A stretch of 64,000 nt of DNA, from the NCBI GenBank assembly GCA_900239685.1, contig OENT01000152.1:1-64000 (forward strand). Direction: 5' to 3'. Below the pieces are notes generated by a model that saw only the letters and a program-made list of their open reading frames with translations, did not search any database and was not told the origin of the DNA. This stretch comes from Rotaria macrura. Its lineage: Eukaryota; Rotifera; Eurotatoria; Philodinida; Philodinidae. Shown in pieces: positions 11,303 to 23,400 of the stretch (position 1 is the stretch's first letter; every line of letters begins with the position of its first letter). The position numbers were made by a program, and so were the translations under genes.

Positions 11303-11970
11303 TTAATGCTTTTCATCGTATGTTCCTGATCCTTTATAATTTCCAACATAGCCAGAATTTTTAACTTCTTCCACACGACCGTCTTTTCCTTTTCCATGAC
11401 CCTCAGCATCAAAACGTTCCTTATGCGAACCCGTATAATGTGTTGTATCAGTCATACGTCCAGTTATATTCTTATTTGCCGTACCCTATATTTTAACACT
11501 AGTAAAAATATGTAATTATTTCTATATAGAAAACTTTACTGTAACATTAGCAAGACTAGGACCACTTGTAGAACTGATTTGTGAAGTAATTTGATCGGCT
11601 GTTGTCTTTTTCGATTCAGCTATTTGATCAATAAGTTGTTTAAAACCTTGAAGTTCGAATGTTTTTCTAGAAAAATATACATAAAAAGATAAAAATTCAT
11701 GATATGAAAATATTTCTTTTTTAACAATGCAACTTACATGCCTTTGGCGTACGTTCCAGAACTAGTGAGTTTACCAAGAACACGAGCAATATCATTATCA
11801 AGTAATTGTGTTGTATATTTCGTATCAATAACACGTGCATCTTTCATCATTTTTTGTATATTTTTTGATTCCATACGAATATTTTTCTCTCTCTGTTGCG
11901 CCTCTGTTTTACCGAATTTCGAATATTTATCGAAAGCTTCTTTTAGATTATCACTACCGCCTGTTGCCAT
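11303..11970 (-). CDS. TPPP: Tubulin polymerization-promoting protein (p25-alpha)
   Basis: Microtubule-binding and bundling protein of 180 aa. Exons are 11970-11738, 11666-11540 and 11485-11303; phases agree across both introns. The N-terminal region (residues 1-80) has FDKYSKFGK and a charged p25-alpha core with [20 protein letters not shown]. The C-terminal region has the family hallmark run of Gly and basic residues with [19 protein letters not shown] and GKGRDGR. The length matches short TPPP/TPPP3-type proteins (~176 aa) rather than long TPPP1. TPPP orthologues are widespread in ciliated organisms. An RFX X-box-like motif sits about 200 bp upstream. Several TTTATT motifs near 11234-11243 read as AATAAA on the gene strand and suit polyadenylation. 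Confidence 0.93.
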
Positions 11971-12172
11971 ATTCGTTGATTTTTTGTTGACGCTGCTTTT
12001 ATTCTAATGAATTCTATCTAAAATAAAAAGAATCAAACTGAAAAAAAGAACCTTTTTTTATTGTCATATGCACTGTTTCACATGATTTCTATAAGGACAA
12101 GAAAACTTCCGAATAAATGTCGACTATTTAAATATACTTCCACTTTGACAGAATGAATAAGTGCTAGGTGAC

Positions 12173-12186
12173 GTTGCCTTGGCAAT
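12173..12186. promoter_or_regulatory. RFX X-box-like motif upstream of TPPP
   Basis: GTTGCCTTGGCAAT matches the RFX X-box (GTNRCC, short spacer, NRGYAAC) except for the last base. It lies about 203-216 bp upstream of the TPPP start codon. RFX factors control ciliary genes in animals, and TPPP is ciliary in many lineages. The role is inferred from motif and position. Confidence 0.4.
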
Positions 12187-15100
12187 TATAGAAAAAAGCC
12201 AATAGACGGGATTGAGAGTATGCCAATACACTGACATTATTGTTCTCAACTTGCACGATCAGCTCATTTACAAATGATTCATATTCTTACTTTCTAACAC
12301 ATTAAAATAGGATAGAGTTCGATATCATATGTACGCTAGAAAAATAAAACGAAGAAGAAAAGAAATGCTACGTCAACACAATATGCAACGCTCGCATTTA
12401 AAAGTTTAGAAAGAAAGATGTTATATCTTTACCGAAAGTTTCTTTTTTCCTCTTTTTTTTTCCTGTTATTTCATGATGCGAATAAAATAACAATGAAAAA
12501 AAAAATAAAATAGCTTCCTCATATAGTCAAACATATTCCTGTTCTTGTAGTGAATAAAATGAAGTATGATACAATTTATTCTTTTCAAATGATTCTCTGA
12601 AAAAAGCTGGTCGAACAGATTTTCTAATAAACATTGACTCTTTTTTTTTTTCTTTAAAATAAATGGCCAATCTATTCTTATTATTTCAGAAGACAACGAT
12701 GCGAATAAAATCACTTTTTTCTTTCTCTCTTTTACTAAAACAAAACTCTATTCGATACGAAAGAAAAGATACATTTTTCCTAGTATGTAAAAGAAAAACA
12801 CAAGAAATTCTTAGTAAAAGTCTTACATATATGCAATTCGATTTTCAAAACATGCATCTTGTTGCTATGACGAATAAATAAAGAACATTTCTTCAGTTAA
12901 ATTAAGAAAAATATTTTCTATTCCGAATCGATTCAACACTATAGAGACATGACATACAGCGTATTAAATCTTTCCCCGAAGAAGAGACACATGAATTCCT
13001 TATCGCATTGTTGATTTATTTTACCATGGAGATTATCATGACATGCAGCAAAGTAAGAAAAACATAAAAGAAAAGTGAAACTCAATGCAAATCTAAGCTA
13101 AACGAGTATTCTTCGTCTAGACTCAATCACTATCTATGAAAATATCATAATCATTCAGATCTAATGAATTCAGAGCAAATCTGATTTCAATCGCTTTTCA
13201 TTCTCTGATGCTTTCCATCAATATACTGTTAAAATCTCCGTCGTACAGTAAATATTACAGAACGATTAGTTATGATTCAAAAAAAGAAAATAGTTTATCT
13301 ATTCGACAATTATTTTATTTGATTCCGTTAATCAATTACTTTTTAATGAGATCATCGATTCTTGATTGTCATATGCAAGTTCAAATAGACAGTTTTCAAT
13401 TAATGTCAAGAATTATAATGAAACATATCAACTAACTTGAACTTGTATAGATTAAATGCTTGTTTAACAAATTCATTCGTTTTAAGAAAAAAAATAGTCT
13501 TTATCAATCTTCGAATTACATTGTCACGTACGGAAATAAGACTACCGATCATCAACATCCTGTTGTTATTTATGTAATTTTGATATGTTTTGAATTATTC
13601 TGTTGTATTATACGATTGAAAGATTGCATTTCGCATAGAATCAACTAAATTTATTGTATCATAGGATTGAATTTCTCAAGAAATATCGAGAGATTTTGAT
13701 TCGAAAACAAAATACTTGTGAAGATGCTGACAAGATCCCTTCGAATAGTATCAAATTTCGTATCGAATCTATCATCTAGAACTTTCATAGAATTATTTTA
13801 TTTCTATGGATGAACAAATTTTCGCACGTATTAAAGAAAGCCTAATCTTCTTATCATGATTTATTGAAATTCATGACTTTAGTATTTTCTGTCATAGTTA
13901 TATGTCTGATTCTATTGGTGAAGCTGAGTTGTTATTGTTCTTCTTCTTCTTCTTCTTTGTTCTTTTTAATCTTTCTTTCTTAATAATGACAGAAAAATAT
14001 GAAAGATTAAGGAGTAAGAAAGTAATATAGATCACATGACCTCGTTCGATAGTATAATCATGATAATTTTAAGATTGTTATACATATCTAGAAAATAAAA
14101 TATTAGCTCAAAACGATCATCAACTTGAAAATTTACTCAATGATATTTTAAAATATTTATTGACCTTGGTACTGTCACGTTTGTTAATGTTGATCATGCT
14201 AAATATTGATGAATGAATATTGAAAAAAGTTTGCAAAATCGATACAGAACCTCGGTTGCTGTATGAAAACGAAGAAAAAGAAACAAGACAACAAGTTTTG
14301 TTTTGTATTCAGTACATCTTGGAAAAATTGTAATGTTGAGATATGTGACCTGAATTTCTATTTTTTATCACATGATTTTAATTTTTTGATAAATCGCTTC
14401 GTACCACTATTGAATAAATAAAAATTCAAGATATTAATGAGCAATCTCATTTAAAAACACATCTATTGAATTTTACTTGAAATATAGATACATTTTCTTT
14501 TTTTCATCGGGTGCTCGTTTCTTCTTTCTATTGAATACCGACAACTCAACATGATAGCTAAGCAATCGATTCATTTCTATGGTGTACTAACAAATAACAA
14601 TATAAGAACACTCTACGATGTATCCAAGAGTGCTTTATTTGATGCGATCCTATCTAATAGAACCCCTAAAAAAATCTCTACGATACGCATAGATTGTTTT
14701 GAAATTTGCAATCAACATTTTTCTTGTCGCGCGATCCATCACTCTTCATCTTTCCGTCATCAGACTTCGATTATTTTTGTTCTACACATTTAAAACGAGC
14801 AATAGCATTTCTTTTATCAACATGCTATTTATTCTTTGCACATGCCGATATAGTACGATTCGCCCGATTTATGCTAGATTTGTAGTGAAAACTAGTTTAA
14901 AAAGTCAGATTAAATTATTTTATGAACACCTATTAATAGGATAGTTACTACTCAAGACTTACAGAACGCATCATGGACATCGAAGATCATAGCGAATACA
15001 ATGTTTACGTAGATCAAAAGGAATGCATTCCGCATTACAATACGTTGAAGTTGATTGCAATACGGATGACATGAAAGCAGCACAATCGATTCAATTATAT

Positions 15101-16657
15101 CGTTAGAAGAAGAAGAAAGTACCTTAGTGCTTTTCTGCATTTCTCGACTGCTTTGCCTTTGTTTTTGGGAAATGGACTTTTTGATTTCCTCCTGATCTGT
15201 AACTCAATTCTTTTTTTTTCTTTCTCACTATATTATTAACGTAGTCCCATTGTGTGCTTCTAATACGCCCCGTCAGGACCGATAACGTCAAAGAATTAAT
15301 GAAGAGTAAAAAACAAAAGAAAAGAAATTTCCTGATTTTTCAAATTTAATCAGTGTATTGTTGAACTTCTTCGGTAAATCTGATGGAAGTAAGTCTAAAT
15401 TTAAATTGTTAAAAACCACTTAAGGTACCGACAAAAATACCACCCACCACACAAATCGTACCCAAAAGTACACCAAGAAAAGATAAGACCATATATTAAT
15501 ATCTATTATCGTAGCTGCAATCTAACAGAACAGAATGGAATAATATATATATATACATATTGATTAAAATGTTGATATTGCAATCATGAATTCGACTCAA
15601 CTATCTCATATGTTATTTTTAGCAAATAAATTATTGCAAGTTAGTAATCCTTTAAAACCTTTGGCGACACCTTTCATTCGTATGAATGGCAAACTTTAAA
15701 TGGCCAATGAATAGTAAATAAGACAAAAAATAATTCGCTAACTACAATGGAAAAATAAATAAATTCGATCGAACTGATGCATTTTTCATTTCAAGGTCAA
15801 CTACTTCTGAATACCTCCTCTAATTATTTACTTCTTGTCATGCAATAAATTATGGTTCTTGTATTTTCCAAGAACAACAGCTTTCAAATAGAAGTAATCG
15901 TTACTAATCCATTGACAAATATATATATATATAACCATCGAAAAATCAAGAAAAAAGAAAACATTTTCTCTTTTTCATGCACAAAATAATATTCATCAAA
16001 TTATTCTTTTTTTAGTAGATAGAAATTCTTTAATTAAGCTTATAGTTAAAAGACAAAACAACGGTACACACAAACTATTCAATATTACATTCAACCAAGC
16101 GATGTGTTTGTTATTATTTTTCTAAATTAATTTTAATTTACAAAAACAATAGAAAATTGTTCAGCAGCAAGCATTATTTCGCATTTCTTCAGGTAAAAGT
16201 TGAGTGTTTCTATTGAGAATGCCCAGAAAATATAATGATCTCAAAGACATACATCGGTTTATTAGAGTGTTAAAATTAAGAATAATTGACGATTTCGCAT
16301 GAAATACATAAACATAGCATCATTTTACTGATTTATATATATATATGAAATAGTACATAAAGGAACGATTTTTTGCTGCATTTCGAGAAGAATAGAAATT
16401 TTTGATATTTTAATGATTTCATGATTACATTCTTAAAAAGGAATGTGTCCCTATCGTCTATTTTCCGTTTTTATTTCTTGTAACCGTCTGTCTGCCCACG
16501 CTCTTCCATGAAAGCCTTTTTCTTCTCCAGTTTTTTTTTATTCCGTCTTCTACTATGATTATCAAGTTTTTTTGTATTCATGTTGAGTTCTTTCGACTAC
16601 GAACCAGTTAGTAGAACAGAACACAGAACGACATGAAAGGCTTTTTTTTTCTTTTTT

Positions 16658-16702
<45 letters not shown>

Positions 16703-16703
16703 A
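16658..16703. repeat. (AC)n(TA)n microsatellite
   Basis: A run of AC dinucleotides passes directly into a run of TA dinucleotides. The overlapping minus-strand ORFs that encode alternating Tyr/Ile and Cys/Val are produced by this repeat. Confidence 0.85.
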
Positions 16704-18230
16704 TATTCTTTTCTTTTTCTCTTTTTCGCGTCATCGCTTTTCCTACTAACAAACAATAACTCTTCTTTGCCGGTTCGGCAATATACAAAAGAGAGATGTG
16801 CGTCTTCTCCTTTCTCGTTTCCTGAACAACCTAACAATTTTTTAGCGAGAATGCAAACTATAGGAGCCAACACCTACGTGACATGCTTCCGTTCTTCACT
16901 AGGCTATTTTTCATATTTATCTCATTTTTTCGGTGTAAATTGAATGTGACTTTGGTGACGTACAAGCCGATGTGACACATCAATTGGCAATTATATAGAA
17001 AATGATTTTCTTCTTCTTCGTTCTTTTTTTAATCTTTCGATGTTGTTGTTTTTTATTATCATACATAATAAAAAATATGTAAGAGGAAGTAATTGGATAG
17101 TCTAATCTAATTTGAATGTATGTGCTACTTTTCAAATGATGTAGATGTTTCGATTCTTTGATCGTGTTATAATTTTTTTTTTCTAATATTAGTTTACAGG
17201 CATAACATAACTGATCACATCTTAGTTAGATTAGGAAGTGTGCTAATCATCTGTTAGTTATTATGATTTGTAAAGCCAGTAACATGTGTACGAATTTAAG
17301 GAACTACTTTATCGACGTATTCTATGATTTGTTTTATTTCTTCTTTGTCGACATGTTTTTTTTTCATGTAATAAAATAAATAAGAAGCATGAAGTTTAGT
17401 TAAATATGAAGAAAAACGAAACATTTAGATTTTTGCTGAGATGAGAATTATTTTATTGCTAGTGTTAGATAAGATGAGAATAAGTGCTCACAAGACCATA
17501 TGTTTTTATTTCTGGTTCTAATACTAATATGATAGCTCAACATCTGTTTGTTTACATGTTTCGTATAGGCTACTAGCAGCATAAAACAGATTGCGAACGA
17601 TACGAGAATAACAAATAGGAACTTCATATAGGAAGGAAATATGAGTTGAGTAGTAGCCATGTTCAGTGAAAGTTATTCCTTCGCGTATTCTATATTATCT
17701 TGGTCGTCTTTTTCTTCATTTTCTTTTTGGGGTAGTTTTGTATTCTCCCTTTTTTTTCTTCTCCTTCTTTTATCGTGATCGGTTTTAGATGTTTTCGAAG
17801 AGAATGAGAATAATGATGAATACAAGAGGGAGAAAGACAATGCAAAAGCATGATTGGAAGAGAATCTCAATAAAAATATTGACATAAAGATACGAAGAAT
17901 AAGCGAGATAGTAAAATGTCGACGATATCGTTTCAATTGTATTTAGTCTTTGTCAAACATATGATAAATTTCAAGGATATCATTTCCACAACGAAGAATT
18001 TACTTAAAAAAAAAGAACATCAAATGGAAAAAGAGCAAAAGTGTTGAAGACTTTAGAGAGAGAAAAAATTGAAGTCACGTTCCGCCTACGACACTTCATC
18101 ATTTATCGTAAAAACCTCTTTAATGTTGACTAGTTGCCCATGGTTGATTGTCATCGCTAAAGGTTCTTTTCTTTTTTCGCTTTTGATTAGTTGCTGTTCT
18201 GTCATTCACTAGAACAACATGCATGAGTTT

Positions 18231-18256
18231 TGTGTGTGTGTGTGTGTGTGTGTGTG
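18231..18256. repeat. (TG)n microsatellite
   Basis: Thirteen consecutive TG units about 300 bp upstream of the FNDC3 start codon. Confidence 0.85.
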
Positions 18257-18549
18257 AGTGTATGTTAGTGTGTCTGTACGTTCTCATCATCACGAAGAAC
18301 AAGAGGAAAAAAGAAAAGAAAAAAAATGGAAACAAAAAAAGAAGAAGAAAAAAAGATGCAGATGTTGATGACGAAGAAAAGTTAAACATAACGTCTACTA
18401 TAGTTTTTTTGCATCATACTGACAAATTATTCTTTATCTATGTCTATTTTAGATGATTCTGATGGTTTTTCATAATCATCATTGTCGTCGACGACGTTGT
18501 TTTATTTTATTCTCTAATTTATGATTATCGTTGGTTTAAAATTGATCAA

Positions 18550-20395
18550 ATGACTACTACATTCGATACATCGTCTGAACAATCGAATCATATTGATGAT
18601 GATGAAAAGAAAATTACGGATACGTCATCAATAGAAACATCTGATGTTCCTATAGTAGAAGAAAAAGTTGACGAACCAGTAGTTAATTCTGAATCAGAGC
18701 AGACTGATATTACAACTGATAATACAATCGATGAAATGCAAGAAACAAATAATGCAACAAATATGGTCACTGCGGAAGCTTCTTTTAGTGAAGCAACACC
18801 AGCTGATCTACCATTAGGAGCACCTTGTTCGTCTATTGCTCGAATTCTTGTTAAACCGGGACAAATTTTTCGTGTTCAAGTTGACAATGAAGTCAAAGAA
18901 GTACATGGTAAGTTATCTCTCTCATATTGATTACTTATTAAGAGAAAACAATAAATTTTGGTTTTTTGATAAAAATATGAATATTATTATTGTTTGAATT
19001 GTGTTATTTGTTTAATCGTATACAATAGATAACATGATACTCCTTTGTTTAAGGAAAACAGAATTTTGAAATGCAAACTTTCTATAATTGAAAGATATCT
19101 TCTATTCATACCTTGACATATAATATCCATGTCATACCTAATAAAGATTTATCACCAATAAGCAAAAGATAATTATGAAAATGAAATAGTAAAATAAATG
19201 ATGATAGGTGTAACTCGATGTAGATCTATTGTACATTAATCATTGAAGTATATTGGTTTCATTTAACTTATCATTGTCTACTTATTATTCATCATTAGCA
19301 TCTGTCAAATGTCTACAATGTTAGAAGTAACTAAAACATGACTAATGGCAAGATCCTTTCTTCAACAATTAGTTATAGTTTTATTTCCATTTTTCATAGT
19401 TCATCAGTCGATGAGTTTTTCGCCTTTCATAAGAGCAAAGCTCTATACACAATTGTACACATACACACATGCATATTCGATCGCCAGTTGTATGAATACA
19501 TGTATGTATATGCGCGTGTGCATACGCATTGTCTATGTTCTGTTTCTCTCTCTCTCTCTCTCTCTCTCTTTCCTATGTTGTGCTAGCGTAGAAAAAGAAC
19601 CTTTCGCGAAAACAAACATCACCATTAGATGGTAGTAGTTCAACTATTGTATGTTCGTTTATGTTTATTTTCATGCGCTGCACGCCACCAAATGGGAAGT
19701 TTGAAAGAAAAAGAACAAGAAGAAAAAAATACGCTATTGAAGACAAACGCGAACGGAGTTGTGGCAGCAATGAGTGTTCCGTTATTCTATTCTTTTTATG
19801 TACATATATATATGTATATGCACATACATACACACACACACACAAAAAAAATATATATATATACATATAAATGTATGTGTTCGTTGTCGCTCGTTCTACA
19901 GTTATTCTAATTGTATGGACAGCAAAAAGGAGAAGGAAAGAGAAGGAAAAAGAACGACGAGCTAGAGTACACATAGATTCATACATACTATAGCATTGGA
20001 CAGCTACGACCTATGGCCGACAAGCATGCATGCAGAGAATATCATCCTGTCAAAAGATAGTCTTTGTCATTGGTCGATTGTCAACAAACAACAACAACAG
20101 CAAAAATAATAATAATCATTAGCACAAGTCGATATTGGACATCAATCGTATTTTCTTTTTGAATATAATCATGTATGATGCGGGATGTTTCTCTACAAAT
20201 GGATTTTATCCTACAGCACCATCTTCTTCATCAAATACTTCGTCACCCGATTCAACAAAACATCACCGTTTACTTGTCACTGCAACATCTTCATTACAGA
20301 ATGTATCTCCTCATCAATATTTTCAGCAACAACAGTATCTTTTTGATCAGCATCGCTTTCGTTCTAATCCTAATAATAATAACAATAACAATAAC

Positions 20396-20435
<40 letters not shown>

Positions 20436-23400
20436 GTAATTTGAATGTTAGTAATGAAATATATTCATCGTCATCATCATCGTCGACGACGTCCAGTCAT
20501 GATCAATTACATCTTTGGCTTGCTGCTCAATTACCAGGGCAGCAACCACAGCAGTCGAGTAGGTTTTCAAATGACCTTTTGCACTTTAGATTAGACGTAA
20601 CTTTTTTCGCCTTCTTTGAAATTGTCTCATCCTAATGTCGACATATGAAGGCGAAGAAAAAAAAAGAGTTTTTCTTCCCTCATGGTTGTGTTTTTTTGCT
20701 TTCTTCTTTTTTTGTTCTCTAAATCGAACACTGAAAGTTCAATTATTCTACTAGTCTTTCTTTCTCGTTCTCTTATGTTTATGTGCATGCATGTATGTAT
20801 GCAGAGATGTACGTGTGTGTGTGTGATTCATCATCATAATATTGTGTTCGTTATTGCCTCTGAAGAGGAAAGCGAATCAAGGAGAAAGGCGTGATTATGA
20901 TTGATGTGGATTGTGCGTGGCTGCTGTCGATGATTTGACCACAAGAGATGTAGAAATATCAACAATAATTTTCTTTTGCATAGAAGAACAAAAAGAATGT
21001 GCGACTCATCATTCTATTACTAATGCATCTATTGAAGAACAGCAGTGCTTAGATAAAGATTATCTTCAGTACATATTACTTTTCCGAGATCGTTATTCTA
21101 GTTTCATCTTACGTCTTTGTTGTCGTCTCTGTTTTTCTGTATCTGTTCATTTACGACGAACAGCTGGTATTTTTTTTTCGCCATTCTCTACTTATCTTTC
21201 AATATATACATACGTACATAGATGTAATACTGACGACCTTTTACTCATGTGCTGCACCTTGAATAAGACATGAGAGAAAAATTGGACAGTACATGTCATT
21301 TTTCTTTCTCTTTCTCTTCTGTATTGCTTTTCTTCATATAGTTCTGCTAGGCATATGTCAAATCCATAGTAATGATAATAGAACAGGTCTATGAAATGTT
21401 TTCTGCAAAGCGATATCACTAATAACACATGACAAATGGAAGAGAATGTATGGAAAAATGTTTTATTTGTTCATTTAGGTCCTGCAACAGTGAGAATGAT
21501 CTCAGAAAATGGACCAGCTTTTCCATTACCGCTACATTTACCACCTGGACATATGGTTCAACAAGTTCTTGACGAGAATGGTGTATTGACACATGTGATT
21601 ATGTCACAGCCAGCACCACCGCCACCTCCACCACCGCCTCATCATCATGTGGTAAAATTAGAATCGAATAATGTTTGTCTTTAGCGTTCTTTTCTTTTCT
21701 CTCATTTCAAGCATACCGGTTATTCTCCGTCACCATACAATGGACTCTATGGTCATCCACATCAATATCATAATCCAAATGTATATGGACCTTATACAGG
21801 CGATACATTATCGTATCAACCACGTTCTGCTTGTAATCATACATCGTCACCTACAAATCGTATGAAATCAAAATAAAACCAAATGAAAACAATAAAATTT
21901 CGATGATATATTTTATTCATTTTTCATAGCCTCTCAATGTCTCTTACATCCACCAGAAAATAATAATTCATCAACGACGACAACAACAACAACAGGAAAT
22001 GGTAGCACATCTATAGTAACATCAACAACAACACCTAATTCAACAGCTAATCCACAACGTCGTTCACCTGTATATAATTCAAACACGAATAGTTGTACAA
22101 CAACCACAACAGCAGCAGCTGCTGTTGCTGCACAACCACTACCACCACCAGCAGGGGGAGGAGGAGGAGGAGGAGGAGTATCTCATCCAAGAACTTTAAA
22201 TATTAGTGGACAAAAACGACGTTTACCACCATCACATGCAAATACAAATTCATATGTAAATAATATTGGCATGAGTAAGTTAATTGGAATAAGTTGTGTC
22301 CATTTGTTTTGTGCTTGTTGAATCCACTTTCTTCTTCTTGAAAAAAAACTCTTAACTAATTTAGATGGTTCGGATAAATCTCCACATCATCATCATCATC
22401 ATCACCATCATCATCATCCACCATTGCCAGCGGCGCATTTTTCAGCATTCTACTCAGAAATGACTGTTCAATCGACAGCGGAACAAGTTGATTTGGCTGC
22501 TGTAGCTGAGTATGATAAAGAACGACAAACGGTTGAAAAATGCTTATCAAAATTATCTCCACCAATAGTAAGACAAGAGTTGTATTTTCTTGTTCTCAAC
22601 AAAATATATGTTTCCTCTTCATCTATGTCTCGTTTCCAGATTCAAGATATTGAAAGTCGAAGTGCATTAGTAAGAATACAACCTCCTAGTTCAACATCAA
22701 CTCCAACCGATTATCCGATTGATTTTACAAATCTTATTTACGAACTACTACTGTCAGATAAAGGCAAAGATGCTAAATACAAACCAGTATATTGGTATGT
22801 TTAATAGAGTTTTCTTCTCATTAATCATCTAATTAGCAAACAGTTGAAGAAAAAGCTCACATTTATTGAAGAAGAATATTTTTCTACTTATACGTATCTA
22901 CTACGATTACAAATAGGACACATGATAAATTACTAAATACAAAAGATTGTCATTTCTATCTTAACCATATGGCTAATTTACATATGATAGTTTCGTATAT
23001 ATCATCATTTTTCTCATAAGGATAAGAAAACATAACTATAAACTGACTTTAGACCATGTAGATCGAACTGAGTCACGAACACGTTAAAACATAAGCATTT
23101 CAAGCATTCATCCTATTGTGCTTGAGATATACTACTACACTTTCAATGTGAATAACCTAGATTTAGAAAAATGGATTTTACGTATTCCAATGCGAACTTA
23201 CGTTGTAATCGAGAATAGATTAAAATCCACAGTTTTTCATCTAAACTGAAATAAGAACATGAAGTTTATCGGTTCAAATGACTAATGTGAAAATACATGC
23301 GTTTACTTTTATACTATCGTTCAATTAGAAGAATAGTATGATTCTGATACAATTCTCTATCAAAAACAGATTACTTGAAAATCATTGAGTTGTATTAATT

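Larger units (their letters stand above)
12187..18549. other. Long intergenic region between TPPP and FNDC3
   Basis: About 6.4 kb with no gene I can support. It is AT-rich with pyrimidine- and purine-rich runs and microsatellites. Two adjacent minus-strand ORFs at 17936-17673 (87 aa) and 17660-17448 (70 aa) begin with hydrophobic, signal-peptide-like stretches but have low-complexity tails and no motif. The part nearest 18.5 kb probably contains FNDC3 promoter and 5' UTR sequence. Confidence 0.4.

Noticed and set aside
16562-16873. 103-codon minus-strand ORF
   Set aside because: About a quarter of it is microsatellite-derived Tyr-Ile and Cys-Val repeats; the rest shows no domain.
19573-19986. 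137-codon minus-strand ORF within the FNDC3 first intron
   Set aside because: Low-complexity and repeat-derived (TA, CA and purine runs), antisense within an intron, no motif.
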